Origin: Pseudarthrobacter sp. BIM B-2242
Lineage (GTDB): Bacteria > Actinomycetota > Actinomycetes > Actinomycetales > Micrococcaceae
Length of the DNA stretch: 64,000 nucleotides
Assembly (NCBI RefSeq): GCF_014764445.1
Contig: NZ_CP061721.1
Location: 1,612,001-1,676,000, forward strand
Reading direction: 5' to 3'
The position numbers were made by a program, and so were the translations under genes. This document shows, piece after piece, positions 18,840 to 29,015 of this stretch. Every line of letters starts with the position of its first letter. Position 1 is the first letter of the stretch. The notes under the pieces are model-generated. The model worked only from the letters and a program-made list of their open reading frames with translations. It was not told the DNA's origin and searched no databases.

Positions 18840-20177
18840 ATGGTCAGCACGCCCACCCGGCCCACGGCCTCACAGCCGCGCGCCGGGAAACCAGCTTCGC
18901 CACCAGGATCCGGGAACCCCGTAGCCAAAACGCTGCCCCGGCGGATTCGGGACTCGTACCGCGCCTTCTGGTCCGCCCTCGAGGGTACGGGCACGTCCCG
19001 GAACGGCTCCACGTACTACCTCATCCTGGGCTCTACGCTGGCCCTGACAGCCATCGGCATCATGATGGTGCTCTCAGCCTCCAGCGTCGAATCCATCGCC
19101 GCCGGCAAGTCGCCCTATGGTGACGCCCTCAAACAGGGCATGTTCGCCGGCATCGGCATTTTCACCATGTTCGTCCTCTCGCGCATCAACGTCATCTGGC
19201 TGAAGCGTCTCGCCTGGCCCGTGCTCGGCGCGGCCCTTGTCCTCCTGGTCCTGGTGCAGCTGATCGGTGACGAGGTCAACGGCAACAAGAACTGGATTGA
19301 CCTCGGCGGCATCACGTTCCAGCCGTCCGAGGCTTCCAAGCTGGCGCTGGCGCTGTGGATGGCCACGGTCATGGCCATGAAGGGGAAGCTGCTCCGTCTC
19401 TGGCAGCATGTGCTTATTCCCGCCGTGCCGCTGGCAGGGGCCGTGATCGGCCTGGTGCTGTGGGGCAATGACCTCGGCACGGCGATGATCATCATGATGA
19501 TCACTGCCGCCGCACTGTTTTTTGCCGGCGTGCCGCTCTACATGTTCGGCTTCGCCGCCGTGCTGGGCGCGGCAGGGGCGGCCTTTATGGCCATCACGAG
19601 TTCAAACCGCATGTGCCGCATTACGTCATGGTGGACCGGCCAGTCCTGTGCGGATGGCATCGACGCCAACTACCAGGCCACCAACGGCCTCTATGGCCTC
19701 GCCTCCGGCGGCTGGTTCGGCGTCGGCCTTGGCCAGAGCCGGCAGAAGTACAGCTGGATTCCGGAAGCCCACAACGACTTCATTTTCGCCATCATCGGCG
19801 AGGAACTCGGCCTGGTGGGCACCGTCGTCGTCCTGGTGCTCTTCGCCATCCTCGGCGCCGCCATTTACCGCGTGGTGGTGGCACAGGAGGATATGTTCCA
19901 CCGCGTCCTGGCCGGCACCATCATGGTGTGGCTGCTGGGGCAGGCCACGGTCAACATGGCCGTAGTAACGGGCCTGATGCCCGTCATTGGCGTACCGCTG
20001 CCGTTCATTTCCTACGGCGGTTCGGCCCTGCTGATGTCCCTCTGTGCGGTGGGAGTGGTGCTGTCTCTCGCCCGCGAACAGATGGCACCCGCCATCCGCC
20101 CGAAGAGAATGCTGAAGTTCGGGGCCAAGAAGGCTGGGAAATCCAGCCGCACGAAGACCGCAAGAAAGCGTACCTAG
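18840..20177 (+). CDS. ftsW: SEDS peptidoglycan glycosyltransferase FtsW
   Basis: Polymerises lipid II at the septum together with FtsI. 445 residues with a Pro-rich cytoplasmic N terminus, about ten membrane helices, the conserved NGNKNWIDLGG loop, the large extracytoplasmic loop with WIPEAHNDFIFAIIGEELG, and PLPFISYGGSALL near the end. The basic C-terminal tail is cytoplasmic. It follows murD by 2 bp. Confidence 0.96.
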   Translation: MVSTPTRPTASQPRAGKPASPPGSGNPVAKTLPRRIRDSYRAFWSALEGTGTSRNGSTYYLILGSTLALTAIGIMMVLSASSVESIAAGKSPYGDALKQGMFAGIGIFTMFVLSRINVIWLKRLAWPVLGAALVLLVLVQLIGDEVNGNKNWIDLGGITFQPSEASKLALALWMATVMAMKGKLLRLWQHVLIPAVPLAGAVIGLVLWGNDLGTAMIIMMITAAALFFAGVPLYMFGFAAVLGAAGAAFMAITSSNRMCRITSWWTGQSCADGIDANYQATNGLYGLASGGWFGVGLGQSRQKYSWIPEAHNDFIFAIIGEELGLVGTVVVLVLFAILGAAIYRVVVAQEDMFHRVLAGTIMVWLLGQATVNMAVVTGLMPVIGVPLPFISYGGSALLMSLCAVGVVLSLAREQMAPAIRPKRMLKFGAKKAGKSSRTKTARKRT

Positions 20178-20183
20178 CACTTT

Positions 20184-21284
20184 ATGACTTCCCAGAACCT
20201 GTCCATTGTCCTCGCGGGCGGCGGAACTGCCGGCCACATCAGCCCGCTCCTGGCCATCGCGGCTGCCCTCCGGACCGCAGCCCCCGGGTCCCGGCTGCTT
20301 GCCGTGGGCACGCCGGCCGGCATGGAAACCCGGCTGGTGCCCGCCGCCGGCGTGGAACTGGCCACCATCGACAGGGTTCCCTTCCCCCGGAAACCATCCC
20401 TCGACCTGCTGAAGCTGCCGGCCCGGCTGGCCGGGGCAGTGCGGCAGTCAGGCCGCATCCTGGACGACGCGTCGGCTGACGTCCTGGTTGGCGTAGGCGG
20501 CTATGTCTGCACCCCGCTGTACCTCGCCGCCCGCCGTCGGGGGATTCCCATCGTGATCCATGAAGCCAACACCCGGCCGGGCCTGGCTAACCGGGTGGGA
20601 TCCTTTTTGACCCGTCACGTCGCCACCGCCTTTGACACCACCCGCCTGCGGCACGCCCGCCATGTCGGCATGCCCATGCGGACCGAAATCTCCAGCCTGG
20701 ACAGGGACTCCGCCCGTGCCGCGGCACGGGAAGCTCTGGGCCTGGACGCCGGCAAGCCCACGCTGATTGTGACGGGCGGATCTTCCGGCGCCCAGAGCAT
20801 CAACCGTGCCGTGGCCGCTGCCGCGCAGGACCTTGGCGCCGCCGGCATTCAGACGCTGCACATCACCGGGCGCGGCAAAACGGTCATGGGGCCCGACGGC
20901 GGCCCGCTCGCCACGGCGGGGTACCGGCAGGTTGAGTACGTGGACGGCATGGAAAACGTCTACGCCGCAGCCGACCTCCTCCTGGCCCGCTCCGGCGCGG
21001 CCACTGTTTGTGAAGTGGCGGCCGTGGGCGTACCCGCGGTGTTTGTCCCTCTGCCCATCGGCAACGGCGAGCAGGCGCTCAACGCGGCGGGGCTCGTAAA
21101 CGCCGGCGGCGCCCTCCTGGTTCCGGACAAGGACTTCACCGCACAGTGGATCACGCGGGAGCTGATCCCGCTGGCCACAGATGCCGCCCGGCTGGCAACC
21201 ATGGCCGCGAACTCCCGCCGGCTTGGCATCAGAAACGCCGATCAGCGCATGGCTGGTCTTGTCCTGGAAGCGGTATCCGCATGA
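20184..21284 (+). CDS. murG: Lipid II synthase MurG
   Basis: Membrane-associated GT-B glycosyltransferase that transfers GlcNAc to lipid I. 366 residues: [15 protein letters not shown] at the N terminus, the [13 protein letters not shown] segment, [10 protein letters not shown], and the UDP-GlcNAc-binding [14 protein letters not shown] region. Six bases separate it from ftsW; its stop overlaps the murC start (ATGA). Confidence 0.97.
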   Translation: MTSQNLSIVLAGGGTAGHISPLLAIAAALRTAAPGSRLLAVGTPAGMETRLVPAAGVELATIDRVPFPRKPSLDLLKLPARLAGAVRQSGRILDDASADVLVGVGGYVCTPLYLAARRRGIPIVIHEANTRPGLANRVGSFLTRHVATAFDTTRLRHARHVGMPMRTEISSLDRDSARAAAREALGLDAGKPTLIVTGGSSGAQSINRAVAAAAQDLGAAGIQTLHITGRGKTVMGPDGGPLATAGYRQVEYVDGMENVYAAADLLLARSGAATVCEVAAVGVPAVFVPLPIGNGEQALNAAGLVNAGGALLVPDKDFTAQWITRELIPLATDAARLATMAANSRRLGIRNADQRMAGLVLEAVSA

Positions 21285-22657
21285 CCCCCGCAAGCATCCG
21301 CAGCCAGGAGTCCCTGGGCCGCGTCCATTTCATCGGCATCGGCGGCGTGGGGATGTCCGCCGTCGCCCGCATCATGGTGGCGCGGGGCGTCAGCGTCAGC
21401 GGGTCCGACGCCAAGGATTTGCCGGTCATGGCGGAGCTGGCCGCCGCCGGGGCCCGGATCGCGGTGGGCTACGCCGCCGCCAACCTGGGCGATGCCCAAA
21501 CCGTAGTCGCAGGCTCGGCGATCCGCACGGACAACCCGGAACTGGTGGCGGCACGGGAGGTAGGCCTGCCTGTGCTGCACCGCTCTGAGGCGCTGGCCGC
21601 CACCATGGGCAATGACGTGGTGGTGACCGTCGCCGGAACGCACGGCAAATCCACCACCACCTCCATGATCACGGTCCTGCTCCAGGGCGCCGGGCTTGAC
21701 CCCTCGTTCGCCATCGGCGCCAACGTGCCCGCGCTCGGGGTTAACGCAGCGCACGGCACCGCCGGCATTTTTGTGGCCGAAGCCGATGAATCCGACGGTT
21801 CCTTCCTGAACTACCGGCCGAGAATCGCCGTGGTCACCAACGTTGAACCGGACCACCTGGACCATTACGGCACCGCCGAGGCGGTCTACGAATCCTTTGA
21901 CCGTTTTACGGAACTGCTGCCTGCCGACGGTGTCCTGATCGCCTGCGCGGACGACGACGGCGCCCTGGCACTCGCAGGACGCACCAGGGCTCGCGGGAAT
22001 ACCAGGGTGGTCCTGTACGGCACTTCAGAACGGGCGGACCTCGTCCTGCACGACGACGGTCCCGGGCGTGTTGAGATTTCCTTAACTGCCGGACGGTTCG
22101 CGCTGCCGCTGCAGGTCCCGGGGCGCCATAACGCACTCAACGCGGCTGCCGCCGTCGCCGTTGCCCTGGAACTTGGGGTCGACGCCGAAACTGCGGCGCA
22201 TGCCTTGGGGCAATTCTCAGGAACGTCCCGGCGTTTTGAACTGAAGGGCGAGGCGCGCGGCGTGCGCGTTTTTGACGACTACGCCCACCACCCCACGGAA
22301 GTCCGGGCAGCCCTGACGGCGGCGCGGTCCGTAGCGGCCGGACACAGCGTGCATGTCCTGTTCCAGCCGCACCTGTTCTCCCGGACCAGGGAGTTCGCAG
22401 GCGAGTTCGCGAACGCCCTAAACCTGGCCGATACGGCGCTGGTGCTGGACATTTACCCTGCCCGCGAGGATCCCATTCCCGGTGTCACCAGCCAGCTCAT
22501 CACAGAGCACCTGGCCCCTGGCGGCCGCCTGGTGGCCGCGGACGACGCCGTGGCGGCCCTGGTGGCCGCAGCGAGGCCGGGCGATATCATCCTGACTGTC
22601 GGCGCCGGGGACGTGACCGGGTTCGGGCCACACATTGTGCAGGCCCTCGATGGGTAG
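21281..22657 (+). CDS. murC: UDP-MurNAc--L-alanine ligase MurC
   Basis: Adds the first stem-peptide residue, L-Ala. About 458 residues from the ATG at 21281, chosen for the 4-bp overlap with murG and because [17 protein letters not shown] then lies near the N terminus. The ATP-binding motif is [23 protein letters not shown] and [13 protein letters not shown] are typical of MurC. No ddl follows, so D-Ala-D-Ala ligase is encoded elsewhere. Confidence 0.96.
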   Translation: MTPASIRSQESLGRVHFIGIGGVGMSAVARIMVARGVSVSGSDAKDLPVMAELAAAGARIAVGYAAANLGDAQTVVAGSAIRTDNPELVAAREVGLPVLHRSEALAATMGNDVVVTVAGTHGKSTTTSMITVLLQGAGLDPSFAIGANVPALGVNAAHGTAGIFVAEADESDGSFLNYRPRIAVVTNVEPDHLDHYGTAEAVYESFDRFTELLPADGVLIACADDDGALALAGRTRARGNTRVVLYGTSERADLVLHDDGPGRVEISLTAGRFALPLQVPGRHNALNAAAAVAVALELGVDAETAAHALGQFSGTSRRFELKGEARGVRVFDDYAHHPTEVRAALTAARSVAAGHSVHVLFQPHLFSRTREFAGEFANALNLADTALVLDIYPAREDPIPGVTSQLITEHLAPGGRLVAADDAVAALVAAARPGDIILTVGAGDVTGFGPHIVQALDG

Positions 22658-23582
22658 TCCACGCCGCCCCACCTACGCTTCCCCTTCGAAGCGCCAGCCG
22701 CCGGCCAGGAAGGCAGCGGCGGAACCTGACGTCATCTCCGCCTCCAAAAGCGCCCCGATCCCTGAGACGCCATCTACGCCGGAGACCCCGTCAAGGGACG
22801 GACGGAAGAAACGGAAACCCGCGGACACGGTTCCGGCCCCGGACAAGGCGCCTGGCAGCGGTAATGTGCTGGTATTTCCTGAGCCGCCGGGAAAGCGCCG
22901 GAAGCGGCGCATCCTCGTTGTCCTGTCCACGCTCCTCGCGTTTGTCGCGGCGCTGCTTGCCGCTGCCGTCTTTTCTCCCATCCTTGCCGTGGGCACCATC
23001 TCAGTGACCGGTACCAGGCTTGTCACCACGGAGCAGGTCCGGTCCGCGCTCGAGCCGCTCAAGGGCAGACCGCTCCCACAGGTCAGCGAGGACGAGGTGG
23101 GGCGGCTGCTCGAGCCGCTGGTACAGGTCAAGTCCGTCACCACCCAGGCGCGGCCGCCCTCGGAACTGGTCGTTGAGGTGCACGAACGCGTTCCGGTGGC
23201 TTTGGTCAAGCAGGAGGAGCAGTACCAGTTGGTGGATGTGGAAGGCGTGGTGCTTGCCGGCATCACGGATCCCGCATCCGTGTCGCTGCCTGTCATCGAT
23301 GGCGGCGCCGGTGCCATCGGCAAGGACCTCTTCCAGGCCACTGCCGGGGTCCTGGGGGCCCTTCCGCCGGACGTGCTCGCCAGGCTTTCGAACGCGTCCG
23401 CGCAATCCGTGGACGCCGTGGAACTCAAACTGGTTGACGGGCAAACCATCATTTGGGGAAATGCGGGGGAGAAGGAACTCAAGGCCAAAGTGCTTGAGGC
23501 CCTGCTCAAGGTACCCGCGGATCCAAAGAACCCGGTTCGCGTGTACGATGTGAGCGCGCCCCGGCACCCGGTGACGCGTTGA
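22650..23582 (+). CDS. ftsQ: Divisome protein FtsQ
   Basis: Bitopic membrane protein joining early and late divisome. 310 residues from the ATG at 22650 (overlaps the murC stop by 8 bp). A long basic, Pro-rich cytoplasmic tail is followed by one membrane helix (about 87-110) and a POTRA domain (VGTISVTGTRLVTTEQVRSAL region), then the beta domain. Position before ftsZ without ftsA is normal for actinobacteria. Sequence is divergent, topology clear. Confidence 0.92.
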   Translation: MGSPRRPTYASPSKRQPPARKAAAEPDVISASKSAPIPETPSTPETPSRDGRKKRKPADTVPAPDKAPGSGNVLVFPEPPGKRRKRRILVVLSTLLAFVAALLAAAVFSPILAVGTISVTGTRLVTTEQVRSALEPLKGRPLPQVSEDEVGRLLEPLVQVKSVTTQARPPSELVVEVHERVPVALVKQEEQYQLVDVEGVVLAGITDPASVSLPVIDGGAGAIGKDLFQATAGVLGALPPDVLARLSNASAQSVDAVELKLVDGQTIIWGNAGEKELKAKVLEALLKVPADPKNPVRVYDVSAPRHPVTR

Positions 23583-23785
23583 ACGCCGCTTACCCGGACG
23601 TAGCAATCTTTGCCGTATTACCGCGACACGCGGCGCCGGTTATTGAATGTCCGAACCATAGGAAATAGCGTTCCAGACATGAGTTACTTGACATAACTAT
23701 AACCTTCAACTCGAAGGTTAGGGTTGAAAGCTTCAAGCCCGACTCCACAGTTTTCGCAATAGGACACGAACAAGGGACACGTAAC
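23583..23785 (+). promoter_or_regulatory. ftsZ upstream region with two tandem palindromes
   Basis: The 203-bp gap holds TTGACA at 23688-23693, a perfect 7-bp inverted repeat AACCTTC-N5-GAAGGTT (23701-23719), and TTGAA-N3-TTCAA just after it. No -10 at ideal spacing was found. It looks like a dedicated, regulated ftsZ promoter rather than only an operon spacer. Confidence 0.45.
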
Positions 23786-25021
23786 GTGGCAGCTCCGCAG
23801 AATTACTTGGCCGTCATCAAGGTCGTCGGCATCGGCGGCGGTGGCGTGAACGCAGTCAACCGCATGATCGAGGTCGGCCTCCGTGGTGTCGAGTTCATCG
23901 CTATCAACACGGATGCACAGGCACTGTTGATGAGCGACGCCGACGTCAAACTCGATGTCGGCCGCGAGCTGACCCGCGGTCTCGGCGCCGGCGCCAATCC
24001 TGAGGTCGGCAAGCAGGCTGCGGAGGACCACGCTGACGAGATCGAAGAAGTCATTCGTGGCGCAGACATGGTCTTTGTGACCGCCGGCGAAGGTGGCGGC
24101 ACCGGCACCGGCGGCGCGCCGGTTGTAGCACGCATCGCCCGTTCCCTTGGGGCGCTGACCATCGGCGTGGTTACCAGGCCGTTCACCTTTGAAGGCCGCC
24201 GGCGCGCGGGCTCGGCAGAGGCCGGCATTGATGCGCTGCGCGACGAAGTCGACACCCTGATCGTGATCCCCAACGACAGGCTCCTGTCCATCAGCGACCG
24301 CAACGTCTCCGTTCTGGACGCTTTCCGCTCGGCCGACCAGGTCCTGCTCTCCGGTGTCCAGGGCATCACAGACCTCATCACCACCCCCGGCCTGATCAAC
24401 CTTGACTTCGCCGACGTCAAGTCAGTCATGCAGGGTGCAGGCTCGGCCCTCATGGGCATCGGCTCCGCCCGTGGCGAGGACCGTGCCGTGAAGGCGGCCG
24501 AACTGGCCATTGCCTCCCCGCTGCTTGAAGCCTCCATCGACGGCGCGCACGGTGTCCTGCTGTCCATTCAGGGCGGATCGGACCTCGGCCTGTTCGAAAT
24601 CAACGAAGCCGCCCGCCTGGTCCAGGAAGTTGCTCACCCAGAAGCCAACATCATCTTCGGCGCCGTGATCGATGACGCCCTCGGCGACGAGGCCCGTGTC
24701 ACTGTCATCGCTGCAGGCTTCGACGACGTCAAGGCCACCTCGCCGTCCATGGACCAGTCCCAGCCCCAGGTGGCCCCGCAGCGGCCCGCCGCGGCTCCCG
24801 CCCCGGCCCAGGCGCCTACCTCGGGCGGCGGCAGCCACCAGCTGAACGCTCAGCCCGTCCACGCCGGCGTGGGTTCGTCCGGACTGAGCAACTGGGGCCA
24901 GCAGCGTCCGTCAGCGGTCCCGGCCGACTCAGGTTTCGACGTCGACCTCCCCTCAGTGGTGGAGCCGGATCTCTCGGGGAACCGCTCGGACGATCTGGAT
25001 GTCCCCGACTTCCTGAAGTAG
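23786..25021 (+). CDS. ftsZ: Cell division GTPase FtsZ
   Basis: Tubulin-like GTPase that forms the Z ring. 411 residues: N-terminal [17 protein letters not shown], tubulin signature [10 protein letters not shown], the T7-loop region [11 protein letters not shown], a Pro/Gln-rich variable linker from about 320, and the conserved C-terminal peptide DLDVPDFLK that binds SepF and other partners. GTG start. An own promoter region of 203 bp lies upstream. Confidence 0.98.
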   Translation: MAAPQNYLAVIKVVGIGGGGVNAVNRMIEVGLRGVEFIAINTDAQALLMSDADVKLDVGRELTRGLGAGANPEVGKQAAEDHADEIEEVIRGADMVFVTAGEGGGTGTGGAPVVARIARSLGALTIGVVTRPFTFEGRRRAGSAEAGIDALRDEVDTLIVIPNDRLLSISDRNVSVLDAFRSADQVLLSGVQGITDLITTPGLINLDFADVKSVMQGAGSALMGIGSARGEDRAVKAAELAIASPLLEASIDGAHGVLLSIQGGSDLGLFEINEAARLVQEVAHPEANIIFGAVIDDALGDEARVTVIAAGFDDVKATSPSMDQSQPQVAPQRPAAAPAPAQAPTSGGGSHQLNAQPVHAGVGSSGLSNWGQQRPSAVPADSGFDVDLPSVVEPDLSGNRSDDLDVPDFLK

Positions 25022-25029
25022 GGCACGGC

Positions 25030-25719
25030 TTGTTCCTTTGGCGGGCTGAAGTCTCACCCGGTGTGAGTGTGGCGTTCACGGACACCCGCGCCGGCAACCT
25101 GGCCCTTCACGTCGGTGACAATGCCGGCGACGTGCTCCGGCGCCGGAGGGAGCTGGAGCACGCTGCAGGCCTTGCAACCGGATCCCTCAGGTTCATGGAG
25201 CAGGTTCACGGCACGGCGGTGGAAGTGATGGAGTCCGGGACGCCCGCACCTACCGCGGACGCCATGGTGTCACGGGGACTTCCCCTTGCCGTTATGGTGG
25301 CCGACTGCATCCCCGTGGTCCTGGTGGGGGAGGGCCCTGAAGGTCCTGTTTTAGCGGCCGTCCATGCGGGCCGTCCGGGGATCGCCAACGGCATCCTGCC
25401 CGCAGCCGTCCGGCGGATGCAGGCGGAAGGCGCCACGGCCATCCGCGCCTGGCTGGGGCCCTCAATCTGCGGAAGCTGCTATGAGGTACCGGCCGAACTG
25501 CGCGCCCAAGTGGCCCGGCAGGTTCCGTCAACGTCCGCCACGACATCGTGGGGAACCCCTGCACTCGATCTTCCGGCCGGGGCACGTACCCAGCTGGAGC
25601 GGGCCGGCGTCGTCATCGAGTATGCGGGTCCGTGCACGCTGGAAAATGACTCGCTGTATTCGTACCGTCGCTCCAGCACCACCGGGCGCTTCGCGGGACT
25701 CGTGTGGTCCCATGACTGA
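25030..25719 (+). CDS. pgeF: PgeF/YfiH (DUF152) family protein
   Basis: Cytoplasmic Cu/Zn-oxidoreductase-like fold; family members are annotated as peptidoglycan editing factor or purine nucleoside phosphorylase-like enzymes. 229 residues with QVHGT, VMVADCIPVVL, AAVHAGRPG and GPSICGSCYEV motifs, where conserved His and Cys residues bind the metal. The start is probably TTG at 25030, 9 bp after ftsZ. Position after ftsZ is common in actinobacteria. Confidence 0.88.
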   Translation: MFLWRAEVSPGVSVAFTDTRAGNLALHVGDNAGDVLRRRRELEHAAGLATGSLRFMEQVHGTAVEVMESGTPAPTADAMVSRGLPLAVMVADCIPVVLVGEGPEGPVLAAVHAGRPGIANGILPAAVRRMQAEGATAIRAWLGPSICGSCYEVPAELRAQVARQVPSTSATTSWGTPALDLPAGARTQLERAGVVIEYAGPCTLENDSLYSYRRSSTTGRFAGLVWSHD

Positions 25720-26449
25720 GCGATTGTTGGATCCCGCGGATCGGATGTCCGAACTCGCGGAGCGGCTCGCAGCCGTTCAGCGGCGCATTGACGCTGCCGC
25801 CGCGGCCGCCGGGCGGGCCGGTGGGCCGCCCACGCTGATTGTGGTCACCAAGTTCCATCCGGCCGCAGACATCGCGCGGCTCGCTGCCCTGGGCGTGCGT
25901 GACGTCGGCGAGAACAGGGACCAGGAAGCCTCAGCCAAGGCAGCGGAACTGGCAGACCTTGGACTCAACTGGCATTTCGTCGGCCAGCTGCAAAGCAAAA
26001 AAGCCAAGTCGGTTGCGAAATATGCTCACGCCCTCCATTCCGTGGACAGGCCGGGACTGGTTGACGGCCTCCAGCGGGCCGTGGCGGCGGAACAGGACAG
26101 GACCGGCCGGGAAGCCCTGCGGTGCTTCATCCAGGTCAGTCTTGACGCCGACGCCGGTGCCCACCGCGGCGGTGCCGCGCCGGATGACGTGCCGCATTTG
26201 GCCGACCTGCTGGCCTCGGCCGGAGCACTGGAACTCGCCGGCGTCATGGCGGTGGCGCCGTTGGGTGGCAGCCCGGAGGCAGCGTTCGAAAAGCTTGCTG
26301 CCATCTCAGCGTCCCTGGTGGCCCGGCACCCGGGTGCCACGGCCATCTCGGCAGGCATGAGCCAGGACCTCGAAGCGGCAATCCGGTTCGGGGCGACACA
26401 CCTGCGAATCGGTTCCGATATTCTCGGATCGCGTCCCGCCGTGGGGTAG
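25712..26449 (+). CDS. YggS-type pyridoxal phosphate homeostasis protein
   Basis: Single-domain PLP-binding TIM barrel related to alanine racemase N-terminal domain; 245 residues from the ATG at 25712, which overlaps the pgeF stop by 8 bp. Lys47 in LIVVTKFHP binds PLP; NWHFVGQLQSKK and the GMSQDLEAAIRFGATHLRIG segment are family motifs. Such proteins buffer PLP and have no firm catalytic role. Located between ftsZ and sepF, as in many Gram-positives. Confidence 0.92.
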   Translation: MTERLLDPADRMSELAERLAAVQRRIDAAAAAAGRAGGPPTLIVVTKFHPAADIARLAALGVRDVGENRDQEASAKAAELADLGLNWHFVGQLQSKKAKSVAKYAHALHSVDRPGLVDGLQRAVAAEQDRTGREALRCFIQVSLDADAGAHRGGAAPDDVPHLADLLASAGALELAGVMAVAPLGGSPEAAFEKLAAISASLVARHPGATAISAGMSQDLEAAIRFGATHLRIGSDILGSRPAVG

Positions 26450-26538
26450 CGTCGAGCACATAGGAAGTGAGTGGCGGGGGATTCCAGTGCTGTCAAGTTA
26501 TTGGGCGGCCCGCCTACGGATACGATTAGGAGTCGACC

Positions 26539-27069
26539 ATGGCCGGCGCTCTGCGCAAGACAATGATCTATCTTGGGCTCGCCGACGGCGATGAACACTA
26601 CGAGTCCGAGCACACCACAACACGTAAGGACGAGGACGAATCCATGGAAGCTGACCGCGAGGAACGCCGGGCCCCGGCACCGGTACGCGAAGTCAGCCGT
26701 GAATCGTCGGACGCCCCTGAAGAGGAATACCGCGCACCTGTGACCCCCATCAAGCGTGCGGCCTCGAGCCGCGAAGAGACCTCCGGGCTGCGGCAGATCA
26801 CCACGATCCACCCGCGGTCCTACAATGACGCCAAGCTCATCGGTGAAAGCTTCCGTGACGGAATTCCCGTCATCATGAACGTCACTGATATGGGCGAAGC
26901 GGACGCTAAGCGCCTCGTAGACTTCTCCGCGGGACTCGTATTCGGTCTCCGCGGCAGCATCGAACGGGTTACGAACAAGGTCTTCCTGCTCTCCCCCTCG
27001 TACATTGAGGTCATCGGCGACGACAAGAAGGTCAGTGAGACCCAGGCCAGCTTTTTCAATCAAAGTTAG
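26539..27069 (+). CDS. sepF: Cell division protein SepF
   Basis: FtsZ membrane anchor in bacteria lacking FtsA; 176 residues. The N-terminal amphipathic helix ([14 protein letters not shown]) can bind membrane; an acidic/basic linker (about 20-80) leads to the SepF core beginning [17 protein letters not shown] and containing [13 protein letters not shown] and GLRGSIERV. SepF binds the FtsZ C-terminal peptide encoded upstream. Confidence 0.95.
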   Translation: MAGALRKTMIYLGLADGDEHYESEHTTTRKDEDESMEADREERRAPAPVREVSRESSDAPEEEYRAPVTPIKRAASSREETSGLRQITTIHPRSYNDAKLIGESFRDGIPVIMNVTDMGEADAKRLVDFSAGLVFGLRGSIERVTNKVFLLSPSYIEVIGDDKKVSETQASFFNQS

Positions 27070-27086
27070 CCTTAAAGCTTAAAGCG

Positions 27087-27115
27087 GATGCCAGGCAGGT
27101 CACCTGCCTGGCATC
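27087..27115. terminator. Hairpin between sepF and the YggT-family gene
   Basis: GATGCCAGGCAGGT and its exact complement separated by one base, so a long perfect stem forms. There is no T tract, so it may act as an RNA processing or stability element, or a weak terminator. Confidence 0.5.
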
Positions 27116-27189
27116 TGTGCTGAAATAGACAAGAAACGTTGGCAGTGCACTGCGGTATCCGGAATGGACATGGAGATTTGAGTTAAGTC

Positions 27190-27477
27190 ATGGGAATTGT
27201 TTTCGGACTTGTCTATATCGTCCTCCTGCTGTTCTTCGTGGCGCTGATCATCCGTCTGGTCTTCGACTGGGTCCAGATGTTCGCCAGGGAGTGGCGTCCC
27301 CGCGGCGTTGCCCTCGTGGCCGCCCACACCGTGTATTCCATGACCGATCCGCCGCTCAAGGGGCTCCGCAGGGTCATTCCTCCGCTGCGGCTCGGCGGCG
27401 TGACCCTGGACCTCGGTTTCCTGGTCCTTTTCATCGCGGTGAGCATCGCAATGGCCGTGACCAGGGGTTTCGCGTAA
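27190..27477 (+). CDS. YggT family membrane protein
   Basis: 95 residues with a first hydrophobic helix (about 3-24), a short loop containing the WVQMFAREWRPRG and TDPPLKGLRRVIPPLR segment typical of YggT, and a second helix (about 72-92). The family lies near sepF and divIVA in many Gram-positives and cyanobacteria and is tied to envelope or septum organisation; molecular activity is unknown. Confidence 0.9.
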   Translation: MGIVFGLVYIVLLLFFVALIIRLVFDWVQMFAREWRPRGVALVAAHTVYSMTDPPLKGLRRVIPPLRLGGVTLDLGFLVLFIAVSIAMAVTRGFA

Positions 27478-27655
27478 TCTTCGACAAGACCTAGCGGACA
27501 CGAGCGAAGTTCCTGGAACGAACTTACTCATGTGACGCGAAAGAAATCTCCGGTTTGACACCCAGTGTTGAATTAGAGGAACCAGACAAATTTTAGGTAC
27601 CGTAGTTTTGACGGCCGGAAGGCCTACTGACTAACTAGACCAATGAGGTGACCAG

Positions 27656-28351
27656 ATGGCTTTGACGCCAGAAGACGTTGTCAACAAGCGCTTTCAGCCG
27701 ACCAAGTTCCGCGAAGGCTACGATCAGGATGAAGTTGACGACTTCCTGGACGAAATCGTTGTGGAACTTCGGCGCCTGAACCAGGAGAACGACGAACTCC
27801 GCAAGAAGCTTGCCGAGTCCGGTTCCGCCGTGCCGGCCAGCTCCGCTGCTGCCGCCCCTGTGGTTGAGAAGGTCCCCGCGCCCGTCAAGGAAGAAAAGGC
27901 TGAAGCTCCGGCGAAGGCCGAGGTCGTGGCGAAGGCGCCCGAGGCTGCCAAGAAGAAGGAAGCCGAGCCTGTGGCCGCCGCTGCAGCCGTTCCGGCTGCA
28001 GCCCCCGCCCCGGCCGCCGGAAGCAGCGTCTCCGCCGAGTCCGCTGCCGGCCTGCTCGCCATGGCGCAGCAGATGCACGACCGCCACGTCGCCGATGGCC
28101 AGTCCCAGAAGGACAAGATCATTGCTGAGGCCCAGATCGAGGCCAGCAGCCTCGTCAACGATGCCCAGGAGAAGTCCCGCAAGATCCTCGGCGCCCTGGA
28201 GCAGCAGCGCTCCGTCCTGGAGCGCAAGGTCGAGCAGCTCCGCGGCTTCGAACGCGATTACCGTTCACGCCTGAAGGCCTACATTGAAGGCCAGCTGCGC
28301 GATCTGGACGCCCGCGGTTCGGTCGCGGCCCCTGAGGTCGAAGCGAACTAG
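27656..28351 (+). CDS. divIVA: Polar growth/division scaffold DivIVA (Wag31)
   Basis: 231 residues. The N-terminal lipid-binding domain (MALTPEDVVNKRFQPTKFRE) with the DQDEVDDFLDEIVVEL coiled coil is the DivIVA signature. An Ala/Pro/Lys-rich low-complexity linker (about 60-130) separates it from a second long coiled coil (about 140-220). It localises to negatively curved membranes and guides wall growth. GAGGTG ribosome site; the 178-bp upstream gap has TTGACA at 27556-27561 but no clear -10. Confidence 0.95.
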   Translation: MALTPEDVVNKRFQPTKFREGYDQDEVDDFLDEIVVELRRLNQENDELRKKLAESGSAVPASSAAAAPVVEKVPAPVKEEKAEAPAKAEVVAKAPEAAKKKEAEPVAAAAAVPAAAPAPAAGSSVSAESAAGLLAMAQQMHDRHVADGQSQKDKIIAEAQIEASSLVNDAQEKSRKILGALEQQRSVLERKVEQLRGFERDYRSRLKAYIEGQLRDLDARGSVAAPEVEAN

Positions 28352-28371
28352 TCCGTCAAGCACGTATTCTG

Positions 28372-28409
28372 AAAGCCGGTGGCTGAGGATTCCTCGGCCG
28401 CCGGCTTTT
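28372..28409 (+). terminator. Terminator after divIVA
   Basis: 17-bp stem with two G-U pairs (28372-28388 with 28392-28408) and a TTTT end. Confidence 0.85.
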
Positions 28410-28442
28410 GTGATTAACATCGGTTTTACAAATGAAAGCACC

Positions 28443-29015
28443 ATGACTGACGATCTTGCCGCCGACGCCGCGCACCCGGTTCCCTCTACGCCCCGCCCAG
28501 GGAAGACGCTCCTCCTGTCCCTTTTCGCTGGCTTCGCAGTGTTCGCTTACGTCTTTGACCAGCTGACCAAAGTCTGGGTGACGTCCACCATGGTGGAGGG
28601 GGAGCGCATCGCCGTGCTGCCGCCGCTCCTGCACTGGTACTTCATTCGGAATTCCGGCGCGGCCTTCTCCATCGGCGAGAACGTGACCTGGGTGTTTTCC
28701 ATCATCATGGCCGGGGTTTCCATCGCCATCCTGTTCCAGGTGCGCAAGCTGGGCTCGGCCTGGTGGGCCCTGGCGTTGGGCCTTCTGCTGGGTGGTGCCC
28801 TGGGCAACCTGACAGACCGGCTTTTCCGGGAACCCTCGTTTGGCATGGGCCATGTGGTGGACTTCATCCAGCTGCCTAATTTCGCGATCTTCAACATCGC
28901 CGATTCCGCGGTGGTCTCCGCCGTATCCATCATTTGTATCCTGACGTTGAGGGGCATCTCGCTGGACGGTACACGGCACGTGGCCGCCCCCAAGGAAAAG
29001 GCTGACGATGCCTGA
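28443..29015 (+). CDS. lspA: Lipoprotein signal peptidase LspA
   Basis: Membrane aspartyl protease that removes lipoprotein signal peptides after lipid modification. 190 residues from the ATG at 28443; four hydrophobic helices. Catalytic Asp125 in GNLTDR and Asp154 in FNIADS; FDQLTK and RNSGAAFS are further conserved boxes. It overlaps the next gene by 8 bp. Confidence 0.96.
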   Translation: MTDDLAADAAHPVPSTPRPGKTLLLSLFAGFAVFAYVFDQLTKVWVTSTMVEGERIAVLPPLLHWYFIRNSGAAFSIGENVTWVFSIIMAGVSIAILFQVRKLGSAWWALALGLLLGGALGNLTDRLFREPSFGMGHVVDFIQLPNFAIFNIADSAVVSAVSIICILTLRGISLDGTRHVAAPKEKADDA

